Numbered from the stretch's first letter, positions 48,506 to 58,879 are shown. The stretch is DNA of 64,000 bases from Thalassolituus oleivorans MIL-1 (GCF_000355675.1 NC_020888.1:2374883-2438882), one strand, 5' to 3'. The notes: generated from the letters alone by a model not told the origin. A program made the numbers and translations.

Positions 48506-49170
48506 AGCTAACGCCACCTAAGGCCATACTATTTGATCTTGATGGCACTCTCGTTGATACCGCACCGGATTTTTACGATGTAGTTAATAGCTTACGTGCC
48601 GACGAAGGTTTGCCAGCACTTGATCACGAGCGCATTCGTGAACAAGTGAGTAATGGTGGCATTGCTCTCGCCTGCCTGACCTTCGAGATCACAGCAGACC
48701 ACAATGATATTCAGGCTTATCGCATGCGCGTACTCGACCGCTATAGCACCTGTATTGGTAGCCTAAGCGGTTATTTTCCGGGCTTTGATGAAACCATCAA
48801 AGGTATCGAAGCAGCAGGAATCCGCTGGGGTATTGCTACCAATAAGCCTCGTGCCTACACCGACCCATTACTCGCTAATTTGGGCATTCACTGTGATAGC
48901 GTGATTTGCCCAGAAGATGTTAGCCAATCAAAACCCGCTCCAGATGCACTGCTTCTTGGCGCACAGCAGCTGAACGTCAACGCCAGCGAATGTTGGTATG
49001 TCGGTGATCATTTGCGCGATATGGAAGCAGCCAAAGCCGCAGGCATGCTGGCCATTGCTGCCCGATTTGGTTATCTCGAGGCCAGCGACAATGGCAGTTT
49101 ATGGCCAGTCGATCTTTGGATTGAACAACCGACCGACTTATTAACGCTTATCGCAGCACACCAAGCTTGA
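48502..49170 (+). CDS. mupP: HAD phosphatase MupP (N-acetylmuramate 6-phosphate phosphatase)
   Basis: 222 residues with HAD motifs: [14 protein letters not shown] (catalytic Asp pair), [15 protein letters not shown], and [17 protein letters not shown]. In Pseudomonas the gene in this exact position (ubiG–mupP–yciK) acts in cell-wall MurNAc recycling with the AnmK/AmgK/MurU route; position is the main reason for choosing MupP over the related phosphoglycolate phosphatase Gph. Overlaps ubiG by 4 nt. Confidence 0.88.
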   Translation: MKLTPPKAILFDLDGTLVDTAPDFYDVVNSLRADEGLPALDHERIREQVSNGGIALACLTFEITADHNDIQAYRMRVLDRYSTCIGSLSGYFPGFDETIKGIEAAGIRWGIATNKPRAYTDPLLANLGIHCDSVICPEDVSQSKPAPDALLLGAQQLNVNASECWYVGDHLRDMEAAKAAGMLAIAARFGYLEASDNGSLWPVDLWIEQPTDLLTLIAAHQA

Positions 49171-49269
49171 GACGTTATTGATATTCCACCAGCATGGCGG
49201 CAAACTTCCACCGGCAGTTTGCCCGACACCCTTGCCGCTATTGCCGCTACCACCTATTGAGACCGAACA

Positions 49270-50013
49270 ATGAATGAACAAAACGATCAAATTTTAGCAG
49301 GCCGTGTCATTTTAGTGACAGGAGCAGGCTATGGTATTGGCCGCGAAGCTGCCCTAACCTACGCCCGTGCTGGTGCGACAGTTTTGTTGCTTGGCCGTAC
49401 CCAAGAGGCACTGAACGACACCTACGATTTGATTGAAGCCGAGAATCTGCCACAAGCCGCGGTACTGCCTTTTGATCTTGAGCAAAAAGACGAAGATCCT
49501 TTCCGTCAACTGGCTGCTCTCATTAACGAAAACTTCGACCATCTTGACGGCGTCCTGCTGAATGCCTCGGTTCTAGGACAGCGTACTACACTTGAAAACT
49601 ATGATTTCAATACATGGCAGAAAGTGATGCAAATTAACGTCAACGGCCAATTTGCTTTGATGAAACACTTACTGCCACTGTTGCGATCTGCACCCGCAGA
49701 CGCATCGGTTATTTTCACCACCAGCAGTGTTGGCCGCGAAGGTCGTGCCTATTGGGGCGCTTATTCGGTATCGAAATTCGCCACCGAAGGGCTAATGCAA
49801 GTCATGGCGCAAGAACTGGAAAATACCAGTCAGGTTCGAGTGAACAGTATTAATCCCGGTGCAACTCGTACTACCATGCGAGCGGCAGCGTATCCGGCAG
49901 AAGATCCAGCAACAGTGACAGAAGCTGCCGCTATCATGCCGCTTTATCTACACTTAATGAGCCCAGCGTCCATTGGCACGCACTGCCAAAGCCTTGATGC
50001 ACAGCCTAAGTAG
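49270..50013 (+). CDS. yciK: YciK-family short-chain dehydrogenase
   Basis: 247 residues, classical SDR: VTGAGYGIGREAALTYARAG for the cofactor, LNASVLGQRT, and catalytic Ser plus YSVSK near residue 163. The physiological substrate is unknown. About 100 bp separate it from mupP; conserved company with ubiG suggests one transcript. A terminator follows. Confidence 0.93.
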   Translation: MNEQNDQILAGRVILVTGAGYGIGREAALTYARAGATVLLLGRTQEALNDTYDLIEAENLPQAAVLPFDLEQKDEDPFRQLAALINENFDHLDGVLLNASVLGQRTTLENYDFNTWQKVMQINVNGQFALMKHLLPLLRSAPADASVIFTTSSVGREGRAYWGAYSVSKFATEGLMQVMAQELENTSQVRVNSINPGATRTTMRAAAYPAEDPATVTEAAAIMPLYLHLMSPASIGTHCQSLDAQPK

Positions 50014-50042
50014 CCTGATAGGCCACGGCGTTCGCTAAACGC

Positions 50043-50072
50043 AAAAAAGCGGCGATTAATCGCCGCTTTTTC
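50043..50072 (+). terminator. Terminator after yciK
   Basis: Stem AAAGCGGCGA-TTAA-TCGCCGCTTT followed by TTT, with an A-run before it, 30 bp after the yciK stop. Could also work from the minus strand. Confidence 0.88.
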
Positions 50073-50262
50073 ATTACTGAACAGTCATTTTTTTGGCTGA
50101 CACATCTCGCCTCATGGCGTCAATTTGCCAACCCCTTGCCACTCCCCTACCTGCCATACTTCATAACTATTTGTTTTTATTACGTTTTATTTAATTTTCA
50201 ATAATGGCATAGAAATCGCTTATCACCTCTACAGATGCAATCACCATTTAATGAGGTAGCTC

Positions 50263-51240
50263 ATGGTCAGTCCGTTACATAGCAACGGTAGAGCAGAACT
50301 CCGCGATGAAAAAGTCGTCATGCCATTTGGCGACTTAGCGCCACGGCCGGACATCCGTCCGGAAGTACTGCTCAAATTATCCGGCAAACTGCAAACCACA
50401 CTGGAACTCAGCCAGCTGATTGAGATCTTTTTTACCGAGATCCAGCAAGCAGTTTTAATTGATGGCCTGACATTTAATCATGCGCCTAACAATATTTTGT
50501 TAAGTCAGGGCAAAGCCAGCGTTCATAGCGCCAGTTATCGCCTGCAGACCCAACAAGATTATATGGGTGATTTGATGTTCCATCGCTCAACCCGATTCCG
50601 TGAGCACGAACTTGCGAATATCGAAGGGCTACTGTCCACCTTAGTGTATCCACTGCGTAACGCCTTACGTTACCACGAGGCACTCGCCGCAGCCTTCCGT
50701 GATCCTCTTACTGGTGCAGGCAATCGTGTAGCCTTAGATAAGACCTTGTCGCGTGAAATTGAGCTCGCGAAACGTCATGGTCAAGACCTATCCATACTGA
50801 TGCTCGACCTCGATCACTTTAAACGAGTGAACGACGAGTTCGGCCACGGTATGGGCGATAGAGTACTAAAAGAAGCGGTACTTTCGATGACTGATTGCAT
50901 TCGCCAAACGGATATGTGCTTTCGTTATGGCGGTGAAGAATTTCTAATCATGCTCAGCAGCGCAGAAGAGGCGGGAGCCCTGCGTATTGCCGAACGTATT
51001 CGCATGAGCATCAATGAATTACGATTCACTGGCGACAAAGGCACGCTGCAAGTTAGCGCTAGTATCGGCTGCTCGAGTTTAAAAGGCGATGACTCTATGG
51101 AATCTCTCATTACTCGCGCCGATGAGGCACTCTATGTGGCCAAAAAGCATGGCCGAAACTGCGTTATCAGTGATTGCGATATGGCGATACCCGAACCGCT
51201 CGACAAGCAAACTGTGCCAACGCCAAACCCAAATCGTTAG
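50263..51240 (+). CDS. GGDEF diguanylate cyclase
   Basis: 325 residues. The C-terminal catalytic domain begins at about 145 (AFRDPLTGAGNRVALDKTL), with LDLDHFKRVND, an intact active site GGEEF at 223–227 and an inhibitory-site RQTD at 214–217, five residues before it. It should make c-di-GMP with product feedback. The first 140 residues have no membrane segment; they look like a small sensory domain I cannot name. GAGGT precedes the ATG. It stands alone between two terminators, about 250 bp after yciK. Confidence 0.92.
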   Translation: MVSPLHSNGRAELRDEKVVMPFGDLAPRPDIRPEVLLKLSGKLQTTLELSQLIEIFFTEIQQAVLIDGLTFNHAPNNILLSQGKASVHSASYRLQTQQDYMGDLMFHRSTRFREHELANIEGLLSTLVYPLRNALRYHEALAAAFRDPLTGAGNRVALDKTLSREIELAKRHGQDLSILMLDLDHFKRVNDEFGHGMGDRVLKEAVLSMTDCIRQTDMCFRYGGEEFLIMLSSAEEAGALRIAERIRMSINELRFTGDKGTLQVSASIGCSSLKGDDSMESLITRADEALYVAKKHGRNCVISDCDMAIPEPLDKQTVPTPNPNR

Positions 51241-51259
51241 TCCGACTTGGCTAAACCAA

Positions 51260-51295
51260 AAAAGGGGATTCATGCAAAACATGAATCCCCTTTTC
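51260..51295. terminator. Bidirectional terminator between the cyclase gene and rluB
   Basis: Perfect 14-bp stem (AAGGGGATTCATG arm) with a short CAAAA loop, flanked by A-run and T-run, between convergent genes. Confidence 0.92.
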
Positions 51296-51344
51296 TATTC
51301 CATCTAGCAGGCCAATAAATTGTCCCACCGAACCAGTGCCAAAT

Positions 51345-52196
51345 TTACTCTGGTGCTTTCGGTGGCTTAGGTTTTGAACCCACCTGCTGACGAATTTTCT
51401 GACGTTTCGCCTGCCGATCAAACTGCTCTTTCTCGCGACCAACCATACGCTTAGTGCGCTTATGATTAATACCGACTAAATCTGCAAGATCGTTCACTTC
51501 TCGCTGGCCTAGCTCGACCCAAGTACCAACAGGTACGTTGGCCGGCATAAAAATACAGCCGTAACGCACCCGTTTCAGACGGCTAACGGTAATACCTTGG
51601 CTTTCCCAGAGGCGACGTACTTCGCGGTTACGACCTTCCATAACCACGACGTGATACCACTTATTCTGGCCATCGCCATCAAAGAATTTCACATCGGTAA
51701 AACGAGCAACGCCGTCTTCTAACAACACGCCTTCTTTAAGACGCTCGATCATCTCATCGTCAACCTCGCCACGCACACGCACAGCGTATTCACGGTCGAC
51801 ACCGGTCGATGGATGCATCAACTTGTTGGCCAAATCACCGTCGGTGGTAAACAGCAACAAGCCACTGGTATTGATATCCAAACGGCCAACGTTAATCCAA
51901 CGTTCGCCTTTGGTTTTTGGTAAGTGATCGAAAACGGTAGGACGACCATCAGGATCGTTACGCGTACACACTTCACCAATCGGCTTGTTGTAAGCCAATA
52001 CTCGACGTGAGCGGCCTGCTTCTTCCACTTCCATTTTACGGCCATCAACGCGGATATCATCGTGACGTCCAGCGCGGTCGCCCAATTGAGCCGTTACGCC
52101 GTTAACCGTGACACGGCCTTCGGCAATCCAGCGCTCAACTTCGCGACGAGAAGCAACACCAGCAATTGCCAGCAGTTTTTGAATTCGTTCATTCAT
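51345..52196 (-). CDS. rluB: 23S rRNA pseudouridine 2605 synthase
   Basis: 283 residues: an N-terminal S4 RNA-binding domain (RIQKLLAIAGVASRREVERW), the RsuA-type catalytic domain with GRLDINTSGLLLFTTDGDLA (catalytic Asp) and GRNREVRRLWESQG, and a basic C-terminal tail. RluB rather than RluE/RsuA is chosen because of the tail and the scpA–scpB neighbourhood. Overlaps scpB by 8 nt. Confidence 0.94.
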   Translation of the reverse strand: MNERIQKLLAIAGVASRREVERWIAEGRVTVNGVTAQLGDRAGRHDDIRVDGRKMEVEEAGRSRRVLAYNKPIGEVCTRNDPDGRPTVFDHLPKTKGERWINVGRLDINTSGLLLFTTDGDLANKLMHPSTGVDREYAVRVRGEVDDEMIERLKEGVLLEDGVARFTDVKFFDGDGQNKWYHVVVMEGRNREVRRLWESQGITVSRLKRVRYGCIFMPANVPVGTWVELGQREVNDLADLVGINHKRTKRMVGREKEQFDRQAKRQKIRQQVGSKPKPPKAPE

Positions 52197-53151
52197 GGGG
52201 TTTTTTATCTTCTTCGATTACACGATCAGTCACGTCACCCGACGATACTGCGTGTTCATTAACTTGCGCTTCATCCATTGAAACGCGCTCTTGAGTGTCA
52301 TCACTCGTTGATTCTTCTTCACTCAGGTCAGCATCCTGAGCTTCTTGCTCGCGTTTGGCTTTTTCCGACGCCTCTAAGCGCTCTAGCAACTGGCCAAGAT
52401 CACGTACTTTACGCCCACCACCGTTCTCTTCGCTGGCTTCTTCAAACACGTTATCTTCTACTTGCGCCAGTAACGCGGCGGCTTTGGCTAAATCTTCATC
52501 AGTAGCAGCCAATACACTGGCGCTGCGTTCCGCTGCTTCTTCGTCGGTAGTAAAACGATAGTCGGCAGCTGGCGCTTGCCGCGCCTCGGCATCATCACCT
52601 AACTCCAACTTACGATTAGCATCGTCCAACTCACGAATTTCCATCAGTGATGGTAAATCTTCCAGCGACTTAAGACCGAAATAGTCGAGGAATTCGCGCG
52701 TAGTCGCGTACATGGCTGGCCGCCCCGGCACATCACGATGGCCGACGATTCTGACCCACTCACGCTCCAAAAGAGTTTTCATTGTACCAGAGCTAACGAC
52801 AACTCCGCGCACATCTTCGATATCACCGCGGGTTACTGGTTGGCGATAAGCAATCAGGGCTAAGGTTTCAAGCAAGGCACGCGAATAACGTTGTGGTTTT
52901 TCTTCCCATAAACGCGCGACCCAACCCGCCACACTGGCTCTAACTTGCAGCCGATAACCTGACGCCACTTCAGCAATCTCAATACCGCGCCCTAAAAGAT
53001 CGTTTTTCAACTCAGTTAAGGCTTGTTGAATTTCACTCGGACTGGGCTGTTGATCTTCATCAAACAGAGTTTGAATGCGCTCTACCGATAACGGCGAACC
53101 CGCTGCCATCAAAGCCGCTTCGATAATAATTTTTAAGGCCGGTTGACTCAT
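52189..53151 (-). CDS. scpB: Segregation and condensation protein B
   Basis: Non-SMC subunit that pairs with ScpA on an SMC-type condensin. 320 residues; winged-helix core in the first 190 residues (LETLALIAYRQPVTRGDIED, VGHRDVPGRPAMYATT), then a long acidic, low-complexity tail of about 130 residues ending in EEDKKPHE, as in Pseudomonas-type ScpB. Overlaps scpA by 4 nt. Confidence 0.95.
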   Translation of the reverse strand: MSQPALKIIIEAALMAAGSPLSVERIQTLFDEDQQPSPSEIQQALTELKNDLLGRGIEIAEVASGYRLQVRASVAGWVARLWEEKPQRYSRALLETLALIAYRQPVTRGDIEDVRGVVVSSGTMKTLLEREWVRIVGHRDVPGRPAMYATTREFLDYFGLKSLEDLPSLMEIRELDDANRKLELGDDAEARQAPAADYRFTTDEEAAERSASVLAATDEDLAKAAALLAQVEDNVFEEASEENGGGRKVRDLGQLLERLEASEKAKREQEAQDADLSEEESTSDDTQERVSMDEAQVNEHAVSSGDVTDRVIEEDKKPHE

Positions 53152-53990
53152 GCCACCCTCAATTTCAAATGGATCACGCCAAACAATTCATGCTGGACGA
53201 TATCAATCGTCGACTCTTTAATTAGCTCAAGAATGGCTAAAAATGTAACGACAACTCCGAGCTTTCCTTCTTCTGGCGAAAATAAATTGCGGAAGGGAAC
53301 AAAATGCCCGCCTTTCAACGCTTCGAGTACGTCGCTCATGCGCTCACGTGTGGATAACTGCTCGCGCTGAATTTCATGGTGTTCAAAACGCTCTGCACGT
53401 CGCATGACTGAAGCCAAAGCCAACATCATTTCACGCATGTCCACTTCTGGGTGAACGCGTTCCTGAATGCGATCAGGAGCATCAATAATGGCGGTAAATA
53501 CATCACGCTCTAGTCGTGGCAATTCATCTATTTGCTCTGCCGCATCTTTAAAGCGTTCATATTCTTGCAAACGGCGTAGCAACTCGGCACGCGGATCTTC
53601 TTCTTCGCCGTCTTCGGCATCTTGATTACGCGGCAGTAATACACGGCTTTTGATTTCGGCCAGCATAGCCGCCATAACCAAATACTCACCCGCTAGCTCA
53701 AGCTGCATGGCTTGCATCATTTCGATGTACTGCAGGTACTGATCTACGATGTCAGAAACGTTAACCTCTAAAATATCGAGGTTTTGCTTGCGAATAAGGT
53801 ACAGGAGTAAATCAAGTGGACCTTCAAACTGCTCAAGAATGACTTCTAGTGCATCAGGCGGAATGTATAAATCCAACGGCAACTGCGTCATCGGCTGCCC
53901 TTGTACTAAGGCAAACGGCATTTCGCCCTGACGCGCTTGTCTACCGACACGGCCGGTATACAAAGGGTTAGTGATTTCGACTTCGCTCAT
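53148..53990 (-). CDS. scpA: Segregation and condensation protein A
   Basis: Kleisin subunit bridging the SMC heads. 280 residues: the ScpA signature FEGPLDLLLYLIRKQNLDIL near residue 54, YLVMAAMLAEIKSRVLLP, and a C-terminal winged helix (VVTFLAILELIKESTI). An N-terminal extension of about 45 residues precedes the fold. Start of the scpA–scpB–rluB run, 63 bp downstream of trpS. Confidence 0.95.
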   Translation of the reverse strand: MSEVEITNPLYTGRVGRQARQGEMPFALVQGQPMTQLPLDLYIPPDALEVILEQFEGPLDLLLYLIRKQNLDILEVNVSDIVDQYLQYIEMMQAMQLELAGEYLVMAAMLAEIKSRVLLPRNQDAEDGEEEDPRAELLRRLQEYERFKDAAEQIDELPRLERDVFTAIIDAPDRIQERVHPEVDMREMMLALASVMRRAERFEHHEIQREQLSTRERMSDVLEALKGGHFVPFRNLFSPEEGKLGVVVTFLAILELIKESTIDIVQHELFGVIHLKLRVA

Positions 53991-54053
53991 TCAGGCCTCA
54001 CGGACTTAACGCACATTAATTACGACGATACGGAAAATTAACAATACTGGGCT

Positions 54054-55268
54054 TTAGCGATAAGCGAGCCCCATGGCATCGCGTACTTCTTCCAATGTTG
54101 CTCGAGCAGCATCACGTGCTCGCTCAGTTCCCTCGGCAATGATACTGTGAACCAGATCAGTATTCTCTTCATATTGCTTGCCGCGCTCACGAATCGGCGC
54201 TTGCTCTGCCACAATGGCGTCAATCACCAACTGTTTGCATTCTAAACAACCCCAAGCAGCATTGGTGCAATTCTTTTGTACGGTCGCGCGTATTTTCTCA
54301 TCAGAATACACTTCATGAAATTGCCACACAGGACAGCGCGTCGGTTCACCCGGATCGGTTAAACGAATCCGCGCCGGATCCGTCGGCATATTGCGAATTT
54401 TCTTTTCGATTTTATCCGGCGAAGCCCGCAAAGAAATCGTATTGCCGTTTGATTTCGACATTTTCGCACCATCAAGCCCTGGCATTTTGGCCGCATCACT
54501 GAGAATAATTTGCGGCTCAGGCAAGATACTTTTTCCCATGCCAACGATATATCCCATCAAGCGTTCTTTGTCGCCCAGAGTGATATTGCTTTGCTCTTTT
54601 ATCAACGCTTGTGCAGTCAATAAGGCATTGGCATCGCCATGACTGGTATACGCTTGACGCAACTCGCTGTACAAACGCCCCGCCTTTTTACCTAACTTGC
54701 GAATTGCCATTTCAGCATTGGCTTCGAAATCCGTCTCGCTGCCGTATAAATGATTAAATCGGCGCGCCACATCTCGCGCGATTTCGATGTGCGCAACCTG
54801 ATCAGCACCAACAGGCACCAGCCCGCCTCGATAGGCCAAAATGTCGGCAGCTTGCAGTAACGGATAGCCAAGGAAACCGTAGGTCGCGAGGTCTTTCTCT
54901 TTCAATTCCGCTTGGTGATCTTTATAAGCAGGAACACGCTCCAGCCAACTCAACGGTGTAATCATAGACAAGAGCATGTGCAGCTCAGCTTGCTCTGGCA
55001 CTCGACTTTGAATAAACAGATTAGCAGAACCAGGGTTGACACCCGTTGCCAACCAATCCACCACCATGTCCCATGTCGCCTTAGCGATATGATCTGACTT
55101 ACCATAGTCGGTCGTCAGTGCATGCCAGTCGGCAACAAAGAAGAAACATTCATATTCATGCTGAAGACGCACCCAGTTTTTCAGGACGCCGTGATAATGC
55201 CCAAGATGAAGACGCCCCGTAGGACGCATACCCGATACCACCCGCCTCTGCGGATCAACAGAACTCAA
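54054..55268 (-). CDS. trpS: Tryptophanyl-tRNA synthetase (longer paralogue)
   Basis: Class Ic aminoacyl-tRNA synthetase. 404 residues: HIGH-type motif GRLHLGHYHGVLKNW near residue 20, ADWHALTTDY, LGYPLLQAADILAYRG, PVGADQVAHIEIARDVARR, and KMSKS in DGAKMSKSNGNTISL. The C-terminal part with CLECKQLV is longer than in E. coli TrpRS (334). All catalytic motifs are present, so it looks active. A second trpS lies 81 bp upstream on the same strand; the two are far from identical. Confidence 0.95.
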   Translation of the reverse strand: MSSVDPQRRVVSGMRPTGRLHLGHYHGVLKNWVRLQHEYECFFFVADWHALTTDYGKSDHIAKATWDMVVDWLATGVNPGSANLFIQSRVPEQAELHMLLSMITPLSWLERVPAYKDHQAELKEKDLATYGFLGYPLLQAADILAYRGGLVPVGADQVAHIEIARDVARRFNHLYGSETDFEANAEMAIRKLGKKAGRLYSELRQAYTSHGDANALLTAQALIKEQSNITLGDKERLMGYIVGMGKSILPEPQIILSDAAKMPGLDGAKMSKSNGNTISLRASPDKIEKKIRNMPTDPARIRLTDPGEPTRCPVWQFHEVYSDEKIRATVQKNCTNAAWGCLECKQLVIDAIVAEQAPIRERGKQYEENTDLVHSIIAEGTERARDAARATLEEVRDAMGLAYR

Positions 55269-55349
55269 TTTAATTCCTCTTTCCTATTAAATTCGAACGC
55301 CTCGTAATCCTCACGAGGCTGACTAGATACCCTAGCATTGCTGTTGGCT

Positions 55350-56366
55350 TCACGCCAAACCGAAAATACCGACCGACGCACGGATCTTCTCTAACAAAGG
55401 CGCGGCGACGGCGCGGGCTTTGATCGCACCTTTTTGTAACTCGGCTTCTATATCCGCAGGACGTGCCATCAAGTCTTCATAGCGCTCACGGGCTTCAGCT
55501 ACTTCAGCGTTAACAAGTGCAAACAACTGAGCTTTAGCATCCCCCCAGCCAATGCCATCGGCAAAGGCTTGGCGCATTTCTGCTGTTTGCTCTGGTGTAG
55601 CAAAAGCTTGCCAAATTTGGAAAACCGTTGAAGTGTCGGGGTCTTTCGCTTCACCCGGCTCAAGCAAATTAGTTTTGATTTTGTTGATGTGCTTTTTCAG
55701 CTGTTTTTCGCCTAGAAATAGCGGGATGGTATTGCCGTAGCTCTTACTCATCTTGCGACCGTCTAAACCCTGTAAAACTGCAACATTGTCATCAACTTGG
55801 AAGTTGGGTAGCGTCAACAAAGGTTCTTTTTTGCAGTAAATGTGGTTGAAACGCTGAGCCATATCGCGCGCCATTTCAACGTGCTGAATTTGGTCTTTGC
55901 CAACAGGTACTTTATGCGCACCAAACATTAAAATGTCAGCAGCCATCAGCACAGGATAGCTAAACAGGCCCATCGTAATGGCTTTATCAGCATCTTCGCC
56001 TTCAGCGATATTGACGTCGACAGCGCCTTTGTAGGCATGGGCACGATTCATCAAACCCTTGGCACAAATACAATTCAGCATCCATGTCAGTTCTGGTATT
56101 TCGCGAATATCTGATTGGCGATAGAACACGGCATTATCTGTATCTAAGCCCAACGCTAGCCACGTAGCAGCAATCTCTTTGGTCGATTGATGCACCGCCG
56201 CAGGGTCCTGACACTTAATCAGGGCGTGGTAATCCGCCAAAAAATAAAACGATTCATTGTTAGTATCGCGGCTGGCTTCAATCGCAGGACGGATAGCCCC
56301 AACATAGTTACCTAAGTGCGGCGTACCCGTGGTGGTGATACCGGTTAATACACGCTGTTTGCTCAT
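55350..56366 (-). CDS. trpS: Tryptophanyl-tRNA synthetase (shorter paralogue)
   Basis: 338 residues, usual bacterial length. HIGH-type motif [15 protein letters not shown] near residue 14, [50 protein letters not shown] and [15 protein letters not shown]. It belongs to the form starting [16 protein letters not shown] seen in several gammaproteobacteria. Complete in all motifs. Its relation to the longer paralogue (redundancy, stress or inhibitor tolerance) cannot be told from sequence. Confidence 0.95.
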   Translation of the reverse strand: MSKQRVLTGITTTGTPHLGNYVGAIRPAIEASRDTNNESFYFLADYHALIKCQDPAAVHQSTKEIAATWLALGLDTDNAVFYRQSDIREIPELTWMLNCICAKGLMNRAHAYKGAVDVNIAEGEDADKAITMGLFSYPVLMAADILMFGAHKVPVGKDQIQHVEMARDMAQRFNHIYCKKEPLLTLPNFQVDDNVAVLQGLDGRKMSKSYGNTIPLFLGEKQLKKHINKIKTNLLEPGEAKDPDTSTVFQIWQAFATPEQTAEMRQAFADGIGWGDAKAQLFALVNAEVAEARERYEDLMARPADIEAELQKGAIKARAVAAPLLEKIRASVGIFGLA

Positions 56367-56429
56367 GTGGCTTACTCGTTGACTCTGCCAATAATAAAGC
56401 GCGCCATCATACCGGTTTTAAGACGAGGT

Positions 56430-57050
56430 TTACAGGAATGCGGAAGCATCTCCAACACCCTGACGCAGAAGCTCTGGTGCGTCTTCCGTCATATCAATGA
56501 CTGTGGTGGCCTCAATGCCACAATAACCGCCGTCAACAACGAGATCTAACTGATGTTCTAGCATTTGACGAATATCGTAAGGGTCTGACAAAGGCATGAT
56601 CTCGCCCGGCATAATCAAAGACGTCGTCATTAAGGGTTCGTTCATTTCTTCTAGTAATGCCATCGCAATCGCATTGGCCGGCACTCGAATACCAATGGTG
56701 CGTTTTTTCGGATGCATCAGCAGCCTTGGAACTTCACGCGTACCCGGCAAAATAAAGGTAAAAGCTCCCGGCGTATGGGCCTTTAACAAGCGATACTGGC
56801 TGTTATCGACCTTTGCGAATAACGATAGCTCGGACAAATCACGGCACAGTAAGGTGAAATTATGCTTAGGACCCAGCTGACGCAGACGATGCAGGCGCTC
56901 AGTCGCATTTTTATCACCTAAACGACACGCTAAGGCATAGGCGCAATCGGTAGGAATGACGGCTAAACCGCCGCCGCGAATAATCTCAGCCGCTTGTTTG
57001 ATTAAACGTTGCTGGGGATTTTCTGGGTGTATTTGGAAAAACTGACTCAC
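56430..57050 (-). CDS. yciO: Sua5/YciO/YrdC-family protein
   Basis: 206 residues with the YrdC-type fold: AAEIIRGGGLAVIPTDCAYAL, RLRQLGPKHNFTLLCRDLSE, TRPEVP-like RVPANAIAMALL and the SLIMPGE loop. Related to threonylcarbamoyl-AMP synthases, but the YciO branch is distinct and has weak or uncertain TsaC activity. Position beside the PHP-domain RNase gene and trpS matches E. coli and Pseudomonas yciO. Confidence 0.9.
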   Translation of the reverse strand: MSQFFQIHPENPQQRLIKQAAEIIRGGGLAVIPTDCAYALACRLGDKNATERLHRLRQLGPKHNFTLLCRDLSELSLFAKVDNSQYRLLKAHTPGAFTFILPGTREVPRLLMHPKKRTIGIRVPANAIAMALLEEMNEPLMTTSLIMPGEIMPLSDPYDIRQMLEHQLDLVVDGGYCGIEATTVIDMTEDAPELLRQGVGDASAFL

Positions 57051-57068
57051 ACTCTAACCTCTAAAAAA

Positions 57069-57905
57069 TTAAGACCATGAAGCCCATACTGGCGTCACGT
57101 CCTTCGGAAATGCAGGCATTACCCCCAAATCCAAACCAAATCGATTAGGACCATGAAAATCACTTCCGCAAGAACCTAATAAATCCATTTCTCGTGCCAA
57201 CGCCGACATTTGTCCGAGCTGGTTGGCATCCATATTACCGTAAGCTACTTCTAACCCTTGGCCGCCTGCATCTTTAAAATCCTGCAAACACGCTTTCAGT
57301 TTAGTACGCGTCATCTTGTATAAATGAGCATGGGCCATGACGGCCGTGCCGCCAGCCGCAACGATCCACTCAGTTACTTGGGCGAGTTCTGGCCAACTCG
57401 CTTTCACATCGCCCGGCTTGCCTGCCCCCAGATACTTATTAAAGGCCGCTGCCATATTCGGCACCCAACCTTGATCAATCATGTATTGAGCAAAATGTGG
57501 CCGCCCAATAGCCTCGCCACCGGCATACTCGCGCACGGCATCCAGATCGACGGTTTGCTTAATGCGCTTACCGACGCGTTCAGCAATCAACAGCGAGCGT
57601 GATTCCCGCGCGGCGGTTTGCGCCGCTTCAGCTGCCCGCATCACGTCGGATTCTGGGTCGAAATTCAAACCAACAATATGCACTGTGATCCCACCCCAGA
57701 CACATGACAGCTCTATGCCAGAAATCAATTTAATTCCAACTTCGGCCGCTTTTTCGCGCCCCAGACGGAACCCCTCGACAGTATCGTGGTCTGTAATCGC
57801 CAAGATCTTCACCCCGCGCTCAGCTGCCCGACTGACAACATCGGGTGCAGATAATTTGCCGTCTGAGGCGGTACTGTGGCAATGCAGATCAATTTCGGAG
57901 TTCAC
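57069..57905 (-). CDS. rnm: PHP-domain 5'-3' exoribonuclease (RNase AM, YciV/TrpH)
   Basis: 278 residues. PHP metal-binding motifs DLHCHSTASDGKLS at the start, AITDHDTVEGF, GIELSC, and a final GSDFHGPNR. In E. coli this protein trims 5' ends of 23S and 5S rRNA and degrades short oligonucleotides. 18 bp upstream of the yciO gene and divergent from yciB. Confidence 0.9.
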   Translation of the reverse strand: MNSEIDLHCHSTASDGKLSAPDVVSRAAERGVKILAITDHDTVEGFRLGREKAAEVGIKLISGIELSCVWGGITVHIVGLNFDPESDVMRAAEAAQTAARESRSLLIAERVGKRIKQTVDLDAVREYAGGEAIGRPHFAQYMIDQGWVPNMAAAFNKYLGAGKPGDVKASWPELAQVTEWIVAAGGTAVMAHAHLYKMTRTKLKACLQDFKDAGGQGLEVAYGNMDANQLGQMSALAREMDLLGSCGSDFHGPNRFGLDLGVMPAFPKDVTPVWASWS

Positions 57906-57971
57906 ATGGACGCTCGTGGTGGGTTAATACATAATGCCCTTCATTGTAAATGCACAGAAGCCAACTAGCGA

Positions 57972-58577
57972 ATGAAGTTACTAATCGATTTTTTGCCCAT
58001 CGTCATCTTTTTCTTGGTCTACAAATTTGCCCCAGAAACAGTTGAACTCGTAACGCCGTTTATCGGTTCAGAAAATGCCGACATATTAGGATCTCTCGAC
58101 CCCATTATTTTAGCCACTGCGGTGCTAATTCCCGCCACAATTATGCAAATTGCTTATACGGTGTACAAAACCGGACATGTTGAAAAAATGCAATTAGTAA
58201 CCCTCGCATTGGTGATCGTGTTAGGTGGCTTGACCGTGGCGTTTAAAAATAAAGAATTTATCCAATGGAAGCCCACCATCGTTAACTGGTTATTTGCCGC
58301 AGCATTTTTGTTCAGCCAGTTGTTTACAGAAAAATCCATTCTCGAACGCATGATGGGCGGCAATATGTCGTTACCCCCCGAATTATGGGTACGTTTAAAC
58401 TATGCATGGGTGCTCTTCTTCTTCTTCAGTGGAGCCGCCAATTTGTATGTAGCGGCCCATTTTTCCGAAGATACTTGGGTTAACTTTAAGTTATTCGGTT
58501 TGCTTGGCCTGACCATCCTGTTTATTGTAGGCCAGTCGCTGTTTTTGTACCGTTACATAAACCACGAGGACGAATAA
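57972..58577 (+). CDS. yciB: Inner-membrane septation protein A (YciB)
   Basis: 201 residues, five to six membrane segments: [16 protein letters not shown] at the start, [80 protein letters not shown]. Intracellular septation/envelope-stability protein of the IspZ family. Followed 2 bp later by yciI. Confidence 0.95.
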   Translation: MKLLIDFLPIVIFFLVYKFAPETVELVTPFIGSENADILGSLDPIILATAVLIPATIMQIAYTVYKTGHVEKMQLVTLALVIVLGGLTVAFKNKEFIQWKPTIVNWLFAAAFLFSQLFTEKSILERMMGGNMSLPPELWVRLNYAWVLFFFFSGAANLYVAAHFSEDTWVNFKLFGLLGLTILFIVGQSLFLYRYINHEDE

Positions 58578-58579
58578 GT

Positions 58580-58879
58580 ATGTGGTATGCCATTATTAGC
58601 CAAGATGTCAGTAATAGCTTAGACAAGCGCCTTGCAGCTCGTCCTGCACATTTATTGCGCTTGCAAGAACTGACCGCAGAAGGTCGATTGCTGGTTGCCG
58701 GACCTCACCCAGCCATTGATAGCGAAAATCCTGGTGATGCAGGATTTACCGGTAGCTTAGTTATCGCCGAATTTGCCAGTTTGAACGATGCCCAAGAGTG
58801 GGCTGATGCAGATCCTTATGTAAGTGCTGGTGTATACGAACGGGTAGTCGTTAAGCCATTTAAGCGTGTACTTCCCTAA
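58580..58879 (+). CDS. yciI: YciI-family protein
   Basis: 99 residues of the ferredoxin-like YCII fold: [30 protein letters not shown] with the conserved His, and [20 protein letters not shown] with the conserved Asp. Small cytoplasmic protein of unknown role; some YCII members have been reported as hydrolases. Nearly abuts yciB, and GAGGA sits at the end of yciB. Confidence 0.93.
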   Translation: MWYAIISQDVSNSLDKRLAARPAHLLRLQELTAEGRLLVAGPHPAIDSENPGDAGFTGSLVIAEFASLNDAQEWADADPYVSAGVYERVVVKPFKRVLP

